A stretch of DNA of 64,000 nucleotides, from contig JAYKKM010000142.1 in assembly GCA_035772405.1 (NCBI GenBank), positions 916,001 to 980,000 of the forward strand, read 5' to 3'. The notes under the pieces are model-generated. The model was given only the letters and a program-made list of their open reading frames with translations, searched no databases and was not told the origin of the DNA. A program made the position numbers and the translations under genes. Below are positions 62,620 through 64,000 of the stretch, piece after piece. The first letter of the stretch is position 1; the number at the start of each line of letters is the position of its first letter. The DNA comes from Chrysogorgia sp. JL179-B06 (Eukaryota > Cnidaria > Anthozoa > Scleralcyonacea > Chrysogorgiidae).

Positions 62620-63027
62620 CGAGTCATCAAGAAATTGAAAATGGTTGATGCAGCGCACCTTAAAGAGCAGTGTCCTGCATTTAAAGAAGGCTGTCCATTT
62701 GCTAAAGTAGAGGAGAAACAACTAGTTGAAGCTATTGAGAAATGTCCTGAATTTAAAGAAGGTTGTCCATTTAAAGATGCCAAAAGTCTTGCTGAAGTCT
62801 ACGAGAAGCTGTCTCATGTACCACATGCAGCTGGACATGAAAGTGAAATATCTGGTCAGAAGATGATTGAAATGTTTAAGAAAATGCACGATACTTCAGA
62901 ATGCCTTGAAGAGAAACTTGGAGATTGTCCAGTGTTTCACAAAGATCAAGGATGTCCATTCAAGAGTGTCCGTAGTGAAGAAGGGAAACATTTGGTTGAA
63001 CCAGTGGAGTCTGTTGGTCATGACAAG
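62620..63027 (+). CDS. CP-repeat protein exon, copy 2
   Basis: Acceptor CTATTTTAG, donor AAG|GTAAGA, ATG at 62641. 129 codons after the ATG with the same three CPxF...CPF repeats as copy 1; the few residue changes include ELSGQKL to EISGQKM and RLAEPVGSI to HLVEPVESV. Identity of the coding parts is very high (roughly 20 base changes in 390). Both copies keep open frames, suggesting function. Neighbouring exons were not identified; family unrecognised. Confidence 0.78.
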
Positions 63028-63400
63028 GTAAGAAATAGCTGTTAAGTTGGGTGTAAGTTTGTGTTTGAAGGCTTTCTACACAAGTAATGGCTGATTCGCT
63101 CCAAAATACCCGTTTGCTACCAAACCCTCGTACACTTAATTATGAGAACGAAATACGAAATAATTATGAGAGTTTAGTTAAAAGTAAAAAAGTCGTTAAT
63201 TTGTTATTTTTAAGTATACTGAGGGTGGATCAAAGGAATACTAATAACTAGGAGGTTGTCTGTCGACTATGCTAACAGTGGCGAAGCTGGCCGTAGCAAC
63301 TGGTCATGCTATGCTAATTTATAAACATTTGCATACTTTGAAAACAATATATTTCTAAAGATCTGAATATATATAAATCGTTTCAAAATATGCATATTAA
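63028..63400. other. Nothing recognised
   Basis: Presumed intron following CP-repeat exon copy 2. No repeat or coding signal. Confidence 0.5.
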
Positions 63401-63403
63401 CAT

Positions 63404-64000
63404 ATGCATATTAACATGGCGTTCAACATGTCATTGACGCTGCTGCTCCTATTTCTCAGTATCTGTGCAATAAAAAAGCCGAGCTTCACTAATTCCGACT
63501 CCTTAGAAGTGGCTTTTCGGTTTAAACATCATGGTGTTATAATAATCAGGAATGCAACCTCTATCTATCCGTCGTTATGGAGCTATCGTAAACTATCTGG
63601 GTTGTATATCCGTCCCACAAATATGACTCACTTCCACCTTCTGTTGCTTGCCTGTGGAGATATCGAATCCTGTCCTGGTCCACAGTCTGTGAGACTGTAA
63701 ACGTTGCAGTAAATCGATCAGAAGAAATCAATCGAAGGTTACTTGCTCAGAATGCAAAACAAACTATCATGCGAAATGTATTGGGCCTGATTACAGCACA
63801 ATTCAATGCTGTATTTCTTGCACGTTGCCGTTCAATGAGCGAAACAGCGAACTTATTGAAGAGACTAATCAACGGTTACCGGAATTGGTCCATTTCCTGG
63901 CTGATAGAGGATTAAAGATGTTTCATCAGAATATCCGTGGGTTAAATATACATAAAGCTGAACTGGAAGAACTTGTTGGGTCGTTTAGAGGCATTGACCT
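63404..64000 (+). mobile_element. CR1-like LINE start: 2A-like motif, PHD-type finger, endonuclease start
   Basis: Frame 63404-63700 has a hydrophobic start and ends HLLLLACGDIESCPGPQSVR, a 2A-like site (D-x-E-x-[N/C]-P-G-P). One base out of frame downstream, RCSKS, VTCSECKTNYHAKCIGP and IQCCISC form a Cys4-His-Cys3 PHD-like finger. Then GLKMFHQNIRGLNIHKAELE starts an APE-type endonuclease. Continues beyond the window. Confidence 0.85.

Overview
This is a repeat-rich eukaryotic (metazoan) genome segment. It is intron-containing, AT-rich and full of transposable elements. Canonical GT/AG splice sites, Penelope-like elements with GIY-YIG endonuclease, Polinton genes, BEL and Ty3 retroelements, an R2-superfamily LINE and tRNA-derived SINEs together fit an invertebrate, most likely a cnidarian. 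The species cannot be named from sequence alone. No rRNA, CRISPR array or prokaryotic operon is present.

Region 1 (1-18.4 kb): seven exons on the + strand encode all but roughly the first 40 residues of U2 snRNP protein A' (SNRPA1). Phases match across all six introns and give 211 codons plus a stop. The introns carry most of the region's repeats: a Penelope-like element with 460-bp inverted arms, SINEs, MITEs, a broken PIF/Harbinger transposon, and a pair of inverted ~450-bp repeats bracketing exons 6-7. A 1.86-kb DNA element (221-2081) lies inside an older Penelope copy, with an apparent 9-bp target duplication.

Region 2 (18.4-37.6 kb): intergenic DNA and mobile elements. These include foldback elements, a broken Ty3/gypsy copy with a LINE inside it, a long-inverted-repeat element split by a young but internally deleted Ty3/gypsy insertion, further SINE and MITE copies, and a LINE fragment.

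Region 3 (37.6-63.1 kb): two nearly identical exons (37.72-38.13 and 62.62-63.03 kb) encode a domain with three CPxF...CPF cysteine-proline repeats. The 24 kb between them holds the scattered remains of a Polinton/Maverick. Recognised parts are the integrase at 41.95 kb, capsid-region genes and packaging ATPase at 52.7-55.6 kb, and protein-primed DNA polymerase B at 60.2-62.0 kb. Between these parts lie a Ty3/gypsy, a foldback element with 20-bp repeats, an R2-superfamily LINE, a LINE tail, a BEL/Pao element, SINEs and a CR1/L2-like LINE. All Polinton and retroelement reading frames seen are broken.

Region 4 (63.4-64.0 kb): start of another LINE with a 2A-like motif, a PHD-type finger and the first residues of an endonuclease domain; it runs off the window.

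The only confident cellular gene is SNRPA1. The CP-repeat exons probably belong to one or two host genes of unknown function.
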